Shown here in pieces: positions 1-11,623 of a stretch of 64,000 nucleotides of DNA. Under the pieces are notes generated by a model. The model did no database searches. It had not been told where the DNA came from and was given only the letters and a program-made list of their open reading frames with translations. Position numbers and translations under genes: made by a program. The DNA is from Chalciporus piperatus (lineage: Eukaryota; Basidiomycota; Agaricomycetes; Boletales; Boletaceae). The stretch covers positions 62,001 to 126,000 of the forward strand of contig JBBPTG010000065.1 of the NCBI GenBank assembly GCA_038093975.1, in the 5' to 3' direction. Each line of letters opens with the position of its first letter. Position 1 is the stretch's first letter.

Positions 1-28
1 GCTGCTCCAAGGTTGACATGTTGCCAAG

Positions 29-1022
29 CATCAGCAAGACTGTAAAAAGTCTGAAATGACTGGAGCTTACTTGTCTGACTGGAGCCAGTCAGACCAGTGA
101 GCCAGTAGCCAAGTGCCCCAGGCATCCAGTAGTCTCAGACATCCAGTAACCAAGTGTTCCAGTCATCCAATAGTCTCAGTCATTCAGTAGTCCAGTGAGT
201 CAGTGTTCCAGTAACCTCAGTAGTCTCAGTCATCCAGTCATCCAGTCACCAAGTCATTTCAGTAGTCCCAGTCATCCAGTCATTCAGTCACCAAGTCATT
301 TCAGTAGTCCCAGTGGCCCAGTGGCCAAGTGCTCCAATCATCCAGTCAGTTCAGTCACCTAGTAGTCCAGTGGTCCAGTCACCCAGTCAGTTCAGTGTGG
401 CAGTGCTCCAGTCATCCAGTCACCCAGTCAAGTCAGTGTGGCAGTGCTCCAGTCATCCAGTCACCCAGTCAAGTCAGTGTGGCAGTGCTCCAGTCATCCA
501 GTGCTCCAGTCATCCAGTAGCCCAGTAGCCCAGTAGCCCAGTACTTCAGTAATCCAGTAGGCTAGTAACCCAGTTGACAAGTGATTTCAGTAATCCAGTA
601 ATCCAATCACTCAGTAATCCAGTAGTTCAGTAGCCCAGTAGCCCAGTTGGCAAGCAATTCCAGTAGCTCAGTAATCCAGTGATCCAGTCAGTCAGTCAGT
701 CAGTAATCCAGTAATCCAGCAATCCAGTCAGTCAGTAATCCAGTCACTCCAATAACCCAGTAGTCCAGTTGGCAAGTGAGCTCAGTGCTCCAGCAGTCCA
801 GCAGTCCAGTCACTCAGTCATTCAGTAGCCCAGTTGACAAGTCTGACAAGTCATTCAAGTAGTTCAGTCACTCGGCACTCCAGTGCTCGAGAAATCCCCA
901 GGTCAATTAATAAGACTAGTAGAGACAAATCTATATTAGTATATAACATTGTAAAAATTAAATTAAATTAATACAATGTATTTACAGGCAGGTCATTACA
1001 GCGAGTAGAGCAATGATATCTA
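29..1022 (+). repeat. Left inverted arm with CAGT minisatellite
   Basis: About 850 bp of short units built on CCAGT followed by 3-5 variable bases, with a higher-order unit of about 47 nt repeated around 385-505. The inner 120 bp (about 900-1022) is unique AT-rich sequence, also present inverted in the other arm. The open frames across this segment are low-complexity Ser/Gln strings and are not treated as genes. Confidence 0.85.
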
Positions 1023-1248
1023 CACTCATCAGCAGAGAAAGGACTTAACAGGATGGTTGTGATATACTTGGCGAGAGCGAAGCCACTGACGAAGAGGAGT
1101 GCACGCAGCACAGATGGTCGAGGTAGTGGGCCTGTTAGATGAGAGTGGGAGAAAGAAGCAGCTGAAGACCTGAAGAGAGCGGTCATTGGAGGGCTCAACA
1201 GTCTCAATGGGGACGTACTATTAGTATCCACCGAGAAGAGTGGTGATC

Positions 1249-1552
1249 GTCGTCTCGTTGGCGAGGGCAATGGCCGAGTTGACAGGGCCCTCACCACCCA
1301 CCTTGGCGTGAACGTGAAGTTCGCGACTGTCAACGAGGTCAGTTTTCATTCCGAAAATGTAGGACAGGGAAGAGCTCACCAAGTAGACCGAGCAAAGGGT
1401 CGTCTCGTTGGCGAGGGCAATGGCCGAGTTCAAGTTGACAGGGCCCTTACCGCCCACCTTGGCGTGAATGTGAAGTTTGCGGCTGTACGAGGTCAGCTTT
1501 CATTACGGAAATGTAGGACGGGGAAGCCCTCACCAAGTAGACCGAGCGAAGG
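1249..1552. repeat. 150-bp tandem duplication inside the TIR element
   Basis: Two diverged copies start at 1249 and 1399 (period 150 bp); both begin GTCGTCTCGTTGGCGAGG. On the minus strand both copies keep an open frame with the peptide NSAIALANET, so the segment may derive from a captured coding sequence. No family is recognised. Confidence 0.7.
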
Positions 1553-2104
1553 AAGTGATTGAGCTGGACTGACCCGGACTGTTGGAAAATGCTGGGTTGT
1601 AGTTACCGCGACTCTCGGTGAAGAGTACCGGTCAGCGTTGGGGCCAAGAACGACGACACCGAGAATGTGAGGTGTTACTTCGAGGAGTGGCTTGGAGTGA
1701 AGGCAACGGGTCTTGCAGCCTGAGTGGGAGCGAGCGGCGTGTTCTAATTGCTTGAGCTTGTTGGGACCGAACAATTCAATCCGGCGACGGGAGTCGACGA
1801 CGAGCAACGTTGTTGTTCAAGGAGCGAGGACGTTTGGACTTCAGCTGGAATATTATGTAAGCTCTTGGTAAGTTCACCGTACGTCAACCACAATTCCCAC
1901 AGCCCAACTTTCGACCCCCTTCAACTTTCGACCAAGGAAGCTGTCGTCCTCCTCAAGAGCCCTTAATGCCCACGCCCACGTACTCTCGCAAACGCCGTGC
2001 AGGAAAAGGAAAGGTGCGCCCTGGCCCATCATCATCTTCTCCTCGACTTGACTCAATGGCGGTGAGCTTTCCTCCGACGGCCCTCTGGGAGGCACTCGCA
2101 GCGT

Positions 2105-2580
2105 GGCACACACTCGCCCTCGTCCGTTCATAGCGTCCCTTATGCACCCGTTCCCCGCTCTCACCATTTCAACCCAATCACTCCTCCTGCCACTCGTTCT
2201 GTGGCCACACACTCGCCCTCGTCCGTTCATAGCGTCCCTTATGCACCCGTTCCCCGCTCCCACCATTTCAACCCAATCACTCCTCCTGCCACTCGTTCTG
2301 TGGCAAAGACGCCGAGACGCCAGTCTCGCAACAACGATGACGACGACGACGGGCACACAGACTCACTCGCCCGTTCACAGCGCCCCTTATGCATCCGTTC
2401 TTTGCTCCCACTGGCACCGTTTCAACCCAATCGCTCCCTGCCACTCGTTCTGTGGCAAAGACGCCGAGGCACAGATTCCCTCGCCCGTTCACGGCGCCCC
2501 TTATGCATCCGTTCACAGCGCCCCTTATGCATCCGTTCCGACGATGACGACGGGCACACACTCCCTCGTCCGTTACCACC
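2105..2580. repeat. 99-bp minisatellite inside the TIR element
   Basis: Two almost identical 99-bp units (from 2112 and 2211) are followed by shorter, diverged copies containing CCCTTATGCATCCGTTC. The array fills the right half of the element's core and explains the overlapping repetitive open frames on both strands. Confidence 0.75.
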
Positions 2581-2773
2581 GGAAACACAACCGATGTGCC
2601 CGCCGCCCTCCCTGCCCCGCAAACGCCGTGTATAAAAAAAATGGTACGCAACCGCCGTGATCCTCTCAGTCGAACGGCGACCACTAATGCCCAGACTTGC
2701 AGGTGTGCTGCTATCCTCTTTGCTGGTGTTGTCACTCTCGCCAAGTAGGTCGCAACAATCCCGTAAAGCAGTT

Positions 2774-3726
2774 TAGATATCATTGCTCTACTCGCTGTAA
2801 TGACCTGCCTGTAAATACATTGTATTAATTTAATTTAATTTTTACAATGTTATATACTAATATAGATTTGTCTCTACTAGTCTTATTAATTGACCTGGGG
2901 ATTTCTCGAGCACTGGAGTGCCGAGTGACTGAACTACTTGAATGACTTGTCAGACTTGTCAACTGGGCTACTGAATGACTGAGTGACTGGACTGCTGGAC
3001 TGCTGGAGCACTGAGCTCACTTGCCAACTGGACTACTGGGTTATTGGAGTGACTGGATTACTGACTGACTGGATTGCTGGATTACTGGATTACTGACTGA
3101 CTGATTGACTGGATCACTGGATTACTGAGCTACTGGAATTGCTTGCCAACTGGGCTACTGGGCTACTGAACTACTGGATTACTGAGTGATTGGATTACTG
3201 GATTACTGAAATCACTTGTCAACTGGGTTACTAGCCTACTGGATTACTGAAGTACTGGGCTACTGGGCTACTGGGCTACTGGATGACTGGAGCACTGGAT
3301 GACTGGAGCACTGCCACACTGAACTGACTGGGTGACTGGATGACTGGAGCACTGCCACACTGAACTGACTGGGTGACTGGACCACTGGACTACTAGGTGA
3401 CTGAACTGACTGGATGATTGGAGCACATGGCCACTGGGCCACTGGGACTACTGAAATGACTTGGTGACTGAATGACTGGATGACTGGGACTACTGAAATG
3501 ACTTGGTGACTGGATGACTGGATGACTGAGACTACTGAGGTTACTGGAACACTGACTCACTGGACTACTGAATGACTGAGACTATTGGATGACTGGAACA
3601 CTTGGTTACTGGATGTCTGAGACTACTGGATGCCTGGGGCACTTGGCTACTGGCTCACTGGTCTGACTGGCTCCAGTCAGACAAGTAAGCTCCAGTCATT
3701 TCAGACTTTTTACAGTCTTGCTGATG
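2774..3726 (-). repeat. Right inverted arm
   Basis: Reverse complement of the left arm, about 41 bp shorter, mainly because one roughly 47-nt minisatellite unit is missing near 3300-3350. Otherwise only isolated differences were seen, so the arms are young or kept alike by gene conversion. Confidence 0.85.
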
Positions 3727-5769
3727 AGGTATGTTCATTGGCTATTGATGTACGTTGAGCACGAGGTCAGGTTTGATAGAATGAATGGATTGTTACCCCG
3801 TTCCAGTTCAAGTTATCGCCACCATTGTGAACGACCTGAGGTGCCGCAAAGAGGTGACCTGGTGGCGCACTGATCATAAAACATTAAGATATTGGATAGT
3901 GAAGGAGACTGCTCAAACTCACTTCGGTAAAAGGTCTTCGGAAGTCTCGAGTTGATCTGGGTAAGAATGCTCGTTTGAGGCCATGGAGAAACTTGACGAT
4001 AATGTGTGAAGGGAAAACACAGCGAAATGCTATAAGTACATATTTTGAGCCTGCCAACTGAATAATTTGGCCGACCGCCGCAATAGTTTCGGTAGAAGTT
4101 TGCCTCCTAATGGAGGTGGATCGATGTTCCATGGCGTGAATTGATGTCTGTTTGTCCGTGGTCACCCCAAGTCAGACATACCATTATGAACGGTACCATG
4201 CCCGCAGAGCCCTCGGCACCCTTCGGCCGCAATTCCACGAGGGACGGCATTGAGTGCCAGGGACCAAAGTGGATTATGAATGGCAAGTTGCTAGGGTGGG
4301 GGGACAGAAGTATCGATTCGGGAACTAACTTCCCTCTTTTTATAATAACGATTATTTGGGCTACAGCAGGCCACGGCGTCTGGGGAGACTTGTCACGTTA
4401 CCACATTATCTTCCTTGATTGGCCTATGCGATGACAGCCCTGTGAAAGCTGACTGACCATCGTCGAGCGCTCGGGCGACAACCCTGCTCGTCTAAACACA
4501 ACGAGATACTAGGGGCCAGACGTATATGCCCTTCCGCAGATGAGGCATAGACAACAAAACATTGTTGCCCCACCTTCTGCGTGAGGGCCGTTGATCTCAT
4601 GCTTCACATCATGATGTGAATGAGCGATCATAGAATGCTACTCCTCCATTGCACCTGTTGGCGACACAAGTTACAGCAGCGACATACCTGGACGTTTTGG
4701 AATTAGTATGGATCTTCTGATCCCGAGGATGTGACTACACGAACAATGGTAGCGTCGCCGCTGAGGACTCGCTGAGTGGTCTGTCAAGGAGCGAACCTCA
4801 GGCACCAAAATAAGTCGGCTAAGGGCCCTTGTTACATAATGGAAATACCCGAGTTGAGTCACATCATTGATGTGTCCCGAGTGATGAACAGCGGACGCTG
4901 GCGTCCACAGTTTTGGACCGGACTCCATCCATCAAAGATCCTCGGGTGAGTTGGAAGCGGTTGTATGGCGGCGGGCGCTGTGTCCACCACCCCTTGGCAT
5001 GTTCATCCAGTTTTAGGATTACATCCTTGGTTACCCAGCACGATTTCCACGTGTGTCTTCTGGAACGCCCACTGTCTATAGCAATAGCAGAAACCAGTCC
5101 GTGAACTTCGGCCGATTCTTTCGGTGAGAGAGAGACACCACTTATATGCCACCAGCCTTGCGTTGTGTCCCGCTTCGCACACCCCTCGTGGTCACTGCAA
5201 TGCTTACTCCCTTCGTTTGATACAGCTGGAAGTTTCACAGCCCTTGCCAAGGGCGGTTGGGGTAGCAGACTAGCGGTCAAACCCCCTGATGAGAGCTTTC
5301 GCAGGCTCGAAACCGCTGCTTACCCCACCCCCGTCACTGCACGAACTGTGCTGAGTACAGCCTCCCCTATCGCGCGGTCCAGTACGACGGACGTTGCAAA
5401 CAGGATCGACAGCCCTCGGTGCACTCTCCCGTTCACGGACTAACAATTGGGAAGCTCGCTGCGCTCGCAACCCAATCCTGCCAACTGCTACGATGAACTA
5501 AGCGAGCTTTGTGATCATGCCAACATGCCAACTAATGACTGGCGGGTATGCTCCGCAGAAACTTGATAGCAATTCGTGCGTAATAAACTCCGATGTTCTC
5601 CTATTGCTTATCTCCCGCTCAGATGCACAGGAAAAAAAGATCCAGACTACTATTCGTGCATCGAAAGTTCTCTCGGAAAGCAATGATAGCACAGACTCCA
5701 GCATACAAATGGTACAATCGGAAATAATACACTACATATGAGCGAAACGTAAAACACGGGAAAGGTGAG
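3727..5769. other. Gene-poor interval next to the TIR element
   Basis: No gene is recognised. The longest frame is a 138-codon minus-strand ORF (4864-5280), rich in Trp/Lys/Arg, without a recognised domain or supporting splice signals; it could be chance or a decayed element. No tRNA-like fold or transposase motif was seen. Confidence 0.4.
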
Positions 5770-6466
5770 TCAGTTCTTTCCGTGGGCCATTCTAGCGTGA
5801 CTCAGTTGCGAGTCCCGGCGAGAGTACGGTTTGCCACACTCGCCACAAACGACCGACTCGCCGACATGTGTGCCAATGTGGCGACGAAAACCATCTCTGC
5901 GAAGGTACTTGGTACAGACGGTGTTCCCTGTTACCCATTCGCAGAACATCTTGTTTGCAGCAGGTCCCCTCACGTCATGCATGGTTCCCAAGTGGGTGAT
6001 CAGGTCGTTGAAGGTAGTGCATCCCTGACCACAAACTGGTCCGTTCGCGGATAATAACCAGCGGCATGTGTAATCAGGGCCGGGACCGGGGATTCTGTGT
6101 CGCTTGGTCAGTGTGGACGCCAAAAATCTAACAATTGCAAGTACCCGTATCCTATTGTTTGGTCTTGACCAGGCACATAGTTAGAGGGGGACGAATACGT
6201 GTCCGCTGGCTGTCGAAGTATGTGTGAACACAGGGATGAGGGTATAAATGACTAACTTACTGGCTGGATCCCCATGTTATATCCTTGATTGGCGGGAACA
6301 GCGCCCAGTGACTCTGGATAGTATGGATATTGGGGAAGGCTGAGTGAAAAGAGAGTCAGATATCGGGTCGAAACACCACATTTCGTACTCACAACTGCTC
6401 GAAATGAGCCGACGAAACACTCCCGAATGGTGTGTGGTAGTAGGGGTCTTGGTTGTGGGGAGTCAT
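5770..6466 (-). CDS. Small C2H2 zinc-finger protein
   Basis: The last exon (5770 to about 6123) codes for about 117 residues with C2H2 fingers: a degenerate first finger (YTCRWLL...H), a second (FCEWV...C...H) and a clear third, VVCGECGKPYSRRDSQLSH. Upstream, two exons fit well: 6393-6466 (ATG at 6466, Tyr/Pro-rich MTPHNQDPYYHTPFGS) and 6261-6339, joined by a 53-nt GT-AG intron in matching phase. The next donor (GTAAGT, 6255-6260) is phase 0, while every AG before the finger exon needs phase 2, so that junction is unresolved: a missed small exon, a sequencing error or a damaged gene. Probably a nuclear DNA-binding protein; target unknown. Confidence 0.6.
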
Positions 6467-7935
6467 TCAAAAGGTGGAGAAGGAAGAGAAGATGTGGTAG
6501 GTCGAAGACACCCAAGAAACCGTCATATATCGTGTTTTTCCGAGCCTGCCAACCAGGCTGCTTGCCTGGATCTGGATCCCATCCAAGGGCCAACTTGAAG
6601 CCAACGGGGTAATCTAGGAACGATGCGTCATACCGGAAGTTGCCTCCGGGCCTGTGCTTCTCGAGGTGTTCATAGGGTCCGTTCTTCGGCCATGATTGGG
6701 TGGGGGTACCCACATAATCCAGATTGGGGAGCAGCAAACACAAGTAACTCATCTGTGTGGGTGCGTTTGAGACGAAAATGGAGGAACATAGAAACGACGA
6801 TGGAACATAGCCGACAGAGAGTTCTTTTCGGGGAGGGGGGGAGGAGAATGGGGGTAGGAAACCAATCGATCAAAACGTCTGTCCCTTTTTATCGTGGTTT
6901 GAGCGTTTAGCCAATTTCGGCTCCTGATTCAGAGAAAAGATCCCATGCGTTACCGCGCTTGTGCAATGTCATGGATGAGAACAAATCGCCTTACAACATT
7001 GCCATCCTCCGAATCCACGCACACGATGTCAGCCGGCGAATGCCTCCAACGACGAGTCCTCGCCAAGAACTACACCCCGAGGTTTCAATGTGGCGTCTTC
7101 CTCATTCGGACGGAAACGGTGGAAGGCGGGCACAGATGGCCGCGCTGAGCAGGAATGATAACGGAAGGTTGTTACACTATTTCCTGTCAAGTTCCCATGG
7201 TCAACGTGAGTATAATGCACCTGATGATGATACTACATACCGGGACATGCTGAATTCACAATAGACAATTGGATCCCGCGTGCCATACTGATTCATTGGA
7301 CAACCCCTGCAACTGAAGATTTCACCAGCCTGAGTCAAGTCACGAACATACCTCCCGGCCCGGTGCGATTATCAGCGTGTGTGCTAGCACTTCTGCCACA
7401 TCAAAAGTACAACAGGACTTGCCTTTCCTAGGCCGCGAGCGCTTCTAGATCTCTAGGGATCCCTCGATTCAATTGTTCGAGTATCCCCAAGACGAATTGT
7501 AGCGCGATATAATCATCGGAGTCAACTGGTTACTATTTGCCGGCGGCATTTCATTATTCGCTGGGATGCCGTTGGTGTTACCCGAACCTCGCAACCCATC
7601 GCCAGATTTACAGATTGTGTCCATGATTCGTCAAGCTCAGGGCGCATAGGTGGCTTGAAGCTCGTAAGGAGGATATATCTCCTTCACCTCCACCAAGTAC
7701 GATCCACGTGGCTGTCTTGAGGGGTTTGCAAAATCAAAGTTCATGAAGATACAATGTGTAAACTATAAAACAACGTTCGAAAACAGATATGTGGCAACAA
7801 GTAATAGTAATACGCCCCCTCTGGATCACAACACTCATCAAGGACAACAACAGTTCCCAACCCAACACACACAGCTAGTAGCAATGCATCCAATCCGCCA
7901 AAACCGAAATCCATGCTTCCCGCTCATCCACGCAG
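6467..7935. other. Interval without a recognised gene
   Basis: A minus-strand stretch at about 6560-6752 stays open with Gly/Pro/Trp-rich, protein-like sequence (for example GGNFRYDASFLDYPVGFKLA) and could be an exon of a neighbouring or older gene, but no start or partner exon is clear. Plus-strand frames at 6945-7264 and 7743-8108 have no recognised domain; the second overlaps the end of the Ytp1-like gene. Confidence 0.3.
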
Positions 7936-9902
7936 TCACTCCTCGTCCTCCCCGATCATATGTACCGTACCCTCCTCTCTTGGAACGGGTGCATACCATT
8001 TCGAGGCGTCTCTCGGGCTCGTTAATTCGATCGCCCTGTCCGCAGGGGCAGAGAAGACTACATCGTGCACGTCATGCGACGAGACTGCGTTTCTTCCAGA
8101 AGTCATGAACAAATTGAGGAGGAACAATACGTAGAGATACATCAAAAACGCGAGACTTGGGTGGTGTCACGGTGGCGTTAGTAGACTAGGGAGAGGACCA
8201 GGAAAGAAAGCGCACCTGTACATCCCCAAAACATATGTGACATGGTCCATACCCGAGTCGTGCGCGGCGTGTAGCGCTTCGTCGGTGGCAGACATGAATA
8301 AGAATCTGAAAGAATAAGAAATAGGGTCTCAGGACTGAATCTCAATGATGTCGCAGGAGCCTCACCCCGAGGCTACGAGCAACTGGACCAAGTCATGAGA
8401 AAGTAGTCTTCAGAGACGAACGGATCACCTACAAATGGAGGCAAGTGGCGGAATGCTCTTGTTGCCTTTGCTTTTGATCTCGAGTCGCCATGTGCGACGA
8501 GTCCAGAAGAAAGTGTGTGCTCGCTTTCGTCGTCGTCAAATGAGCCTGACGATGATCCGGCAGGTATGATACAGATTTCGATGATACGAGCAAGGCCTGC
8601 AAGCATGAGGGTGTATCCAAACATTGCATGTACCTTTTCCAACACGTTGAAAAGTGGAAAGGAATACCAGCGAAGCGGATGGCTTACTTTAGTGGAGAAC
8701 ATAAGTACTTGGGCGTGTTCTGACATGGCCCATCCAGTGAGTATGATACTAATATGGGAATGGCGTCGTCATCACGTCCACAAAATAAATTCTGATCACA
8801 CACATTAAACCCGGGACGACATTTCTCTAGAAGATATATTCAGCCGAAGCATAGACGTCAAACCACGAGGGTTACATGCCTGGTTGTTACGGGCGAGATA
8901 GATGCCCAGTGCGCCGCCTGCCCACCAGACTATTCCCAAGACACTTGCGTAGCAGATGGAATGAGAAGCAAGTATAAAACAAGTAGAGGATTACATACGT
9001 GTGTTGCATATCTTTGGCCGACCACTCGCCACCGTGATGCTCTGTGAATGTATTCACAACACCCTGGAAGATGAAGAAAAAAAAACATAAGAACGAAATG
9101 TTGGAGACAGACAAGCGGAAACAAACCCATAGCATGATCACCCACGAATCCCACCATTCTGGGCTCCTTCCGCTGTGACGTACCCAACTTTCACCGGCGA
9201 TTAGTAACAACGCCATGATGATTCCATATCCAATGAAAGCGCTTCCCTGAGTGATAGTGAACATCTGTTTCCAAACCCAGCAGACATTCAAGGGATCTCA
9301 CCATAATATAGTGGGCCGCACACTGTCCCGCTCCAACCTCACCACACCAGCCCCTCAGTACGATGACACCGAACAATCCTTGTACCCATCCTAGTATTGG
9401 CCACAAACGTCCGAGAATACCATGTACACGGACTGCGTACGGTCTCAGAGTCTTTTCATGAATATGCAACTTAAGATATATGCCGAGGAAGAGCTGTGCG
9501 AGGATGGGAACCAAGATCCAAGATCCCAACGAGCCGTGGAAAGAATGAGGGAATCGCCTGCCTCCATGTGCGTGACCAAGTATGATACCGCCGAATGTTA
9601 ACACGAAAGCAAGGCCCTGTTAAGTGGGCATTTGTGAAATGATGATATCTGGAAAGTAGAAATGACCAAACCTGGACAGGGACGTGCCAGCGGCTACGTG
9701 CGAGTCCAAAGACCATACCAATCGGAAACATTATGCCCCAAACGATAGCCTGGAGTCCCATATGCATGAAAAGGATGGCATCTATCGGGGCATGTAATTC
9801 CTCCTCGGTCAAATCCGCGTCATGGTGTGTGTGCGCATATGAAGGCAGAGCCCGCGCTGCGATGAAGAGAAGCCAGATTGCCAGATAGCTCTTGGCGGCC
9901 AT
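7936..9902 (-). CDS. Ytp1/DUF2427-like membrane protein (cytochrome b561 fold)
   Basis: Rebuilt as 11 exons coding for 474 residues, all phases consistent: 9672-9902, 9302-9616, 9127-9264, 8999-9063, 8880-8943, 8804-8826, 8688-8748, 8433-8633, 8366-8382, 8305-8216 and 8155-7936. An N-terminal signal segment is followed by the DUF2427-type region ([18 protein letters not shown], then SRWHVPVQ), the b561-like helices with LGHAHGG and [17 protein letters not shown], and the Ytp1 C-terminal region ([27 protein letters not shown]). Family members are multi-pass fungal membrane proteins with conserved histidines, related to yeast YTP1; their biochemical role is not established. Exons 6 (23 nt) and 9 (17 nt) are micro-exons. 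The intron after exon 5 appears to use a GC donor (CAG|GCATGT). Confidence 0.85.
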
Positions 9903-10279
9903 CGCGGGCGACGGGGAGGAAAAGACTGAGCACCTGGGTCCTGGGACGAAAGCGAACAAACGTCGAAAGGATGAAACATAGAGAGTGTCAGCAGTGCGGA
10001 TGGTGACACAGACTTGATGAGTCAGCGCCGCAACGCCAGGGGTTAATTACCATATATAACATAATCCCTGTAGCGAGGGTGCCTTGGATGAAAAAAACTT
10101 TCGTCTTGCCAGTGACCTGAAGGGACGGTGGTAGCCACGGATGGAAAGCCCTGAAAAATATGGTTGAAATTTTAAAGGAAAGCGGCGTGCAGCTCAGATA
10201 TCAACAATAGGGACGGGTACTAACACATTCGCTACACAACAGAACAAGAAACGAAATAAAGGTGGTTCCGAAGTGATAG
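9903..10279. other. 5' flank of the Ytp1-like gene
   Basis: 377 bp between the Ytp1-like start codon and the end of the decayed PTH11-like gene. No coding signal or clear promoter element is visible. Confidence 0.3.
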
Positions 10280-11230
10280 CTACCCCCAGTGGTTGAGGGT
10301 ATATCCAAGTCCAATTATCCATCGCGAGGCTCTCTGGGGTTCTTGGGAGTGGAGTAGAGAAATCGACATCATACTATCCGACTCGGATGACAGGGATCCG
10401 TCAGAATTGCAAATTGCACATGACGCGACAACGATGAGCAAGTTGCGCGCAACCAAGGACGCTATTGACTACTGATGTCAACAATCTGCAGGTAAGTTAT
10501 GTGTATTAACCTCGACGACGACCAAAGTATACTGAGCTTTTTCGATTCCGGTCGCTTGAGCAATAGAGCGGGCCAACGAAAAGATGGACAAGACCGTGCT
10601 TGATGAGAATAAGTCCAAATCATTCTGGCTGTCGTCGGGGAAGCTTGGTTCTCCAGAGTAACCGAAAAGAGAGCAGCACGAGGATCGCATCCCCGACAAG
10701 ATAGATCAGCTGGAAGAGATATACATTTGTGGAGATAAGGATGGTACCTCGGTGCTCAATGCAGACACTCAGACTGAGATTGTTCAGGCGGAGCGGCTTT
10801 GGTGAATAGAGCACGCTCATGCGAGCTGTTATAGAAGGACACGAAATGCAAAATATACGGACCACACATTACTTGTAAACAAATATCCACTGATCTGACT
10901 AGATATCAAAAGGTGACTTGTAGCTTTCTACGTGGAGAGTCAGCAGGGGTTACCCTTGAACAGACACAAGACTTGCCACTCCTCGGGAAAACCATAGTGG
11001 TCACAACACCAGAGGGTATTGCGAAAGCCAATGCAAATACTACCCAGACATCTTCCCACCAAATTCTCCTTATCTTCACTCTGACTGCTAACCGGAGACT
11101 CAATACAATGGCCACGGCCCAAAAGGCGCAGTACACGTTTGGAGTGATGGTCTCGATTAGTGGATCTCGAGGTAAGAGAAATTAACCTACAAAAAGAGTG
11201 ACGAAAGGTGATGAAATTGAATGACATGAC
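10280..11230 (-). pseudogene. PTH11/SAT4-like integral membrane protein, probably decayed
   Basis: Pieces in order along the minus strand resemble the fungal rhodopsin-like integral membrane family. About 11010-11165: a helix plus basic loop, LSLRLAVRVKIRRIWWEDVW, then VVFALAFAIPSGVVTTMVF. About 10620-10830: MSVLYSPK, then VGDAILVLLSFRLLWRTKLP. About 10530-10640: LFSSSTVLSIFSLARSIAQA. About 10280-10460: a final helix with NLLIVVASCAICNSDG and a Ser-rich tail. The stretches around 10640 are in different frames with no usable intron between them, and much of the middle of the family is missing. Family members are multi-pass surface proteins, some implicated in signal sensing. Lies just downstream of DUF6533 copy A. 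Confidence 0.5.
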
Positions 11231-11623
11231 TGCCATGTGGGGAATTGGTTCCGGGTCGTTCAAGTTCCCTTCGTATGAGCTCCCATTGGCAAGGAAAGCA
11301 GTCCGCAGGAAGAGCGCGGGGGTATTGTAGAGAACAATGTCATACAAAAGCTTGTTACCGAGCCAGTACGTTGGATCAGCCTGCCCAAGAGAAAACCGAA
11401 GTGTCACTTTGTTTGCGGGAATAACCTTGGAATCAAGTGTGAGATGGGTAGGAGTGACGTCGTCGTTGCGATTTTCGGGGCGTGCAATGCCGATGGAGGA
11501 GACGACAAGTTCTTCGGGGTTTGGACAATGGTTTAGGAGCACCAATACGACATTGTCGATACCATCGGGGGTTCAGCCTCAGGTATCCGCGAATGAGCGC
11601 TGGGTGCCGTGTGTTTCAACGAG
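11231..11623 (-). other. Unrecognised coding-like segment partly shared with copies B and C
   Basis: A long minus-strand frame (to 11545) reads like protein (WLGNKLLYDIVLYNTPALFL near 11310-11370) but matches no family I recognise. Its 5' part (about 11440-11600) recurs behind DUF6533 copy B (15770-15900) and copy C (28180-28370), so it travelled with the duplicated unit. It may be the 5' part of the PTH11-like gene or a separate broken gene. Confidence 0.35.

Larger units (their letters stand above)
29..3726. mobile_element. Large palindromic TIR element, non-autonomous
   Basis: A 3.7 kb unit bounded by inverted arms of about 994 bp (left, 29-1022) and 953 bp (right, 2774-3726). Both outer ends read inward as CATCAGCAAGACTGT, and the arms stay nearly identical through a CAGT-rich minisatellite into a unique AT-rich inner segment. 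Between the arms lie 1751 bp of tandem-repeat-rich DNA without a recognisable transposase. Terminal inverted repeats of this size around a non-coding core suggest a non-autonomous DNA transposon or a fold-back element; the superfamily cannot be named. No convincing target-site duplication was found: the flanks share only an AG dinucleotide. Confidence 0.75.

Noticed and set aside
313..528. Ser/Gln-rich open frames in the minisatellite arms
   Set aside because: They arise from short CAGT repeats without stops and recur inverted at 3260-3442; no codon bias, no start context and no domain.
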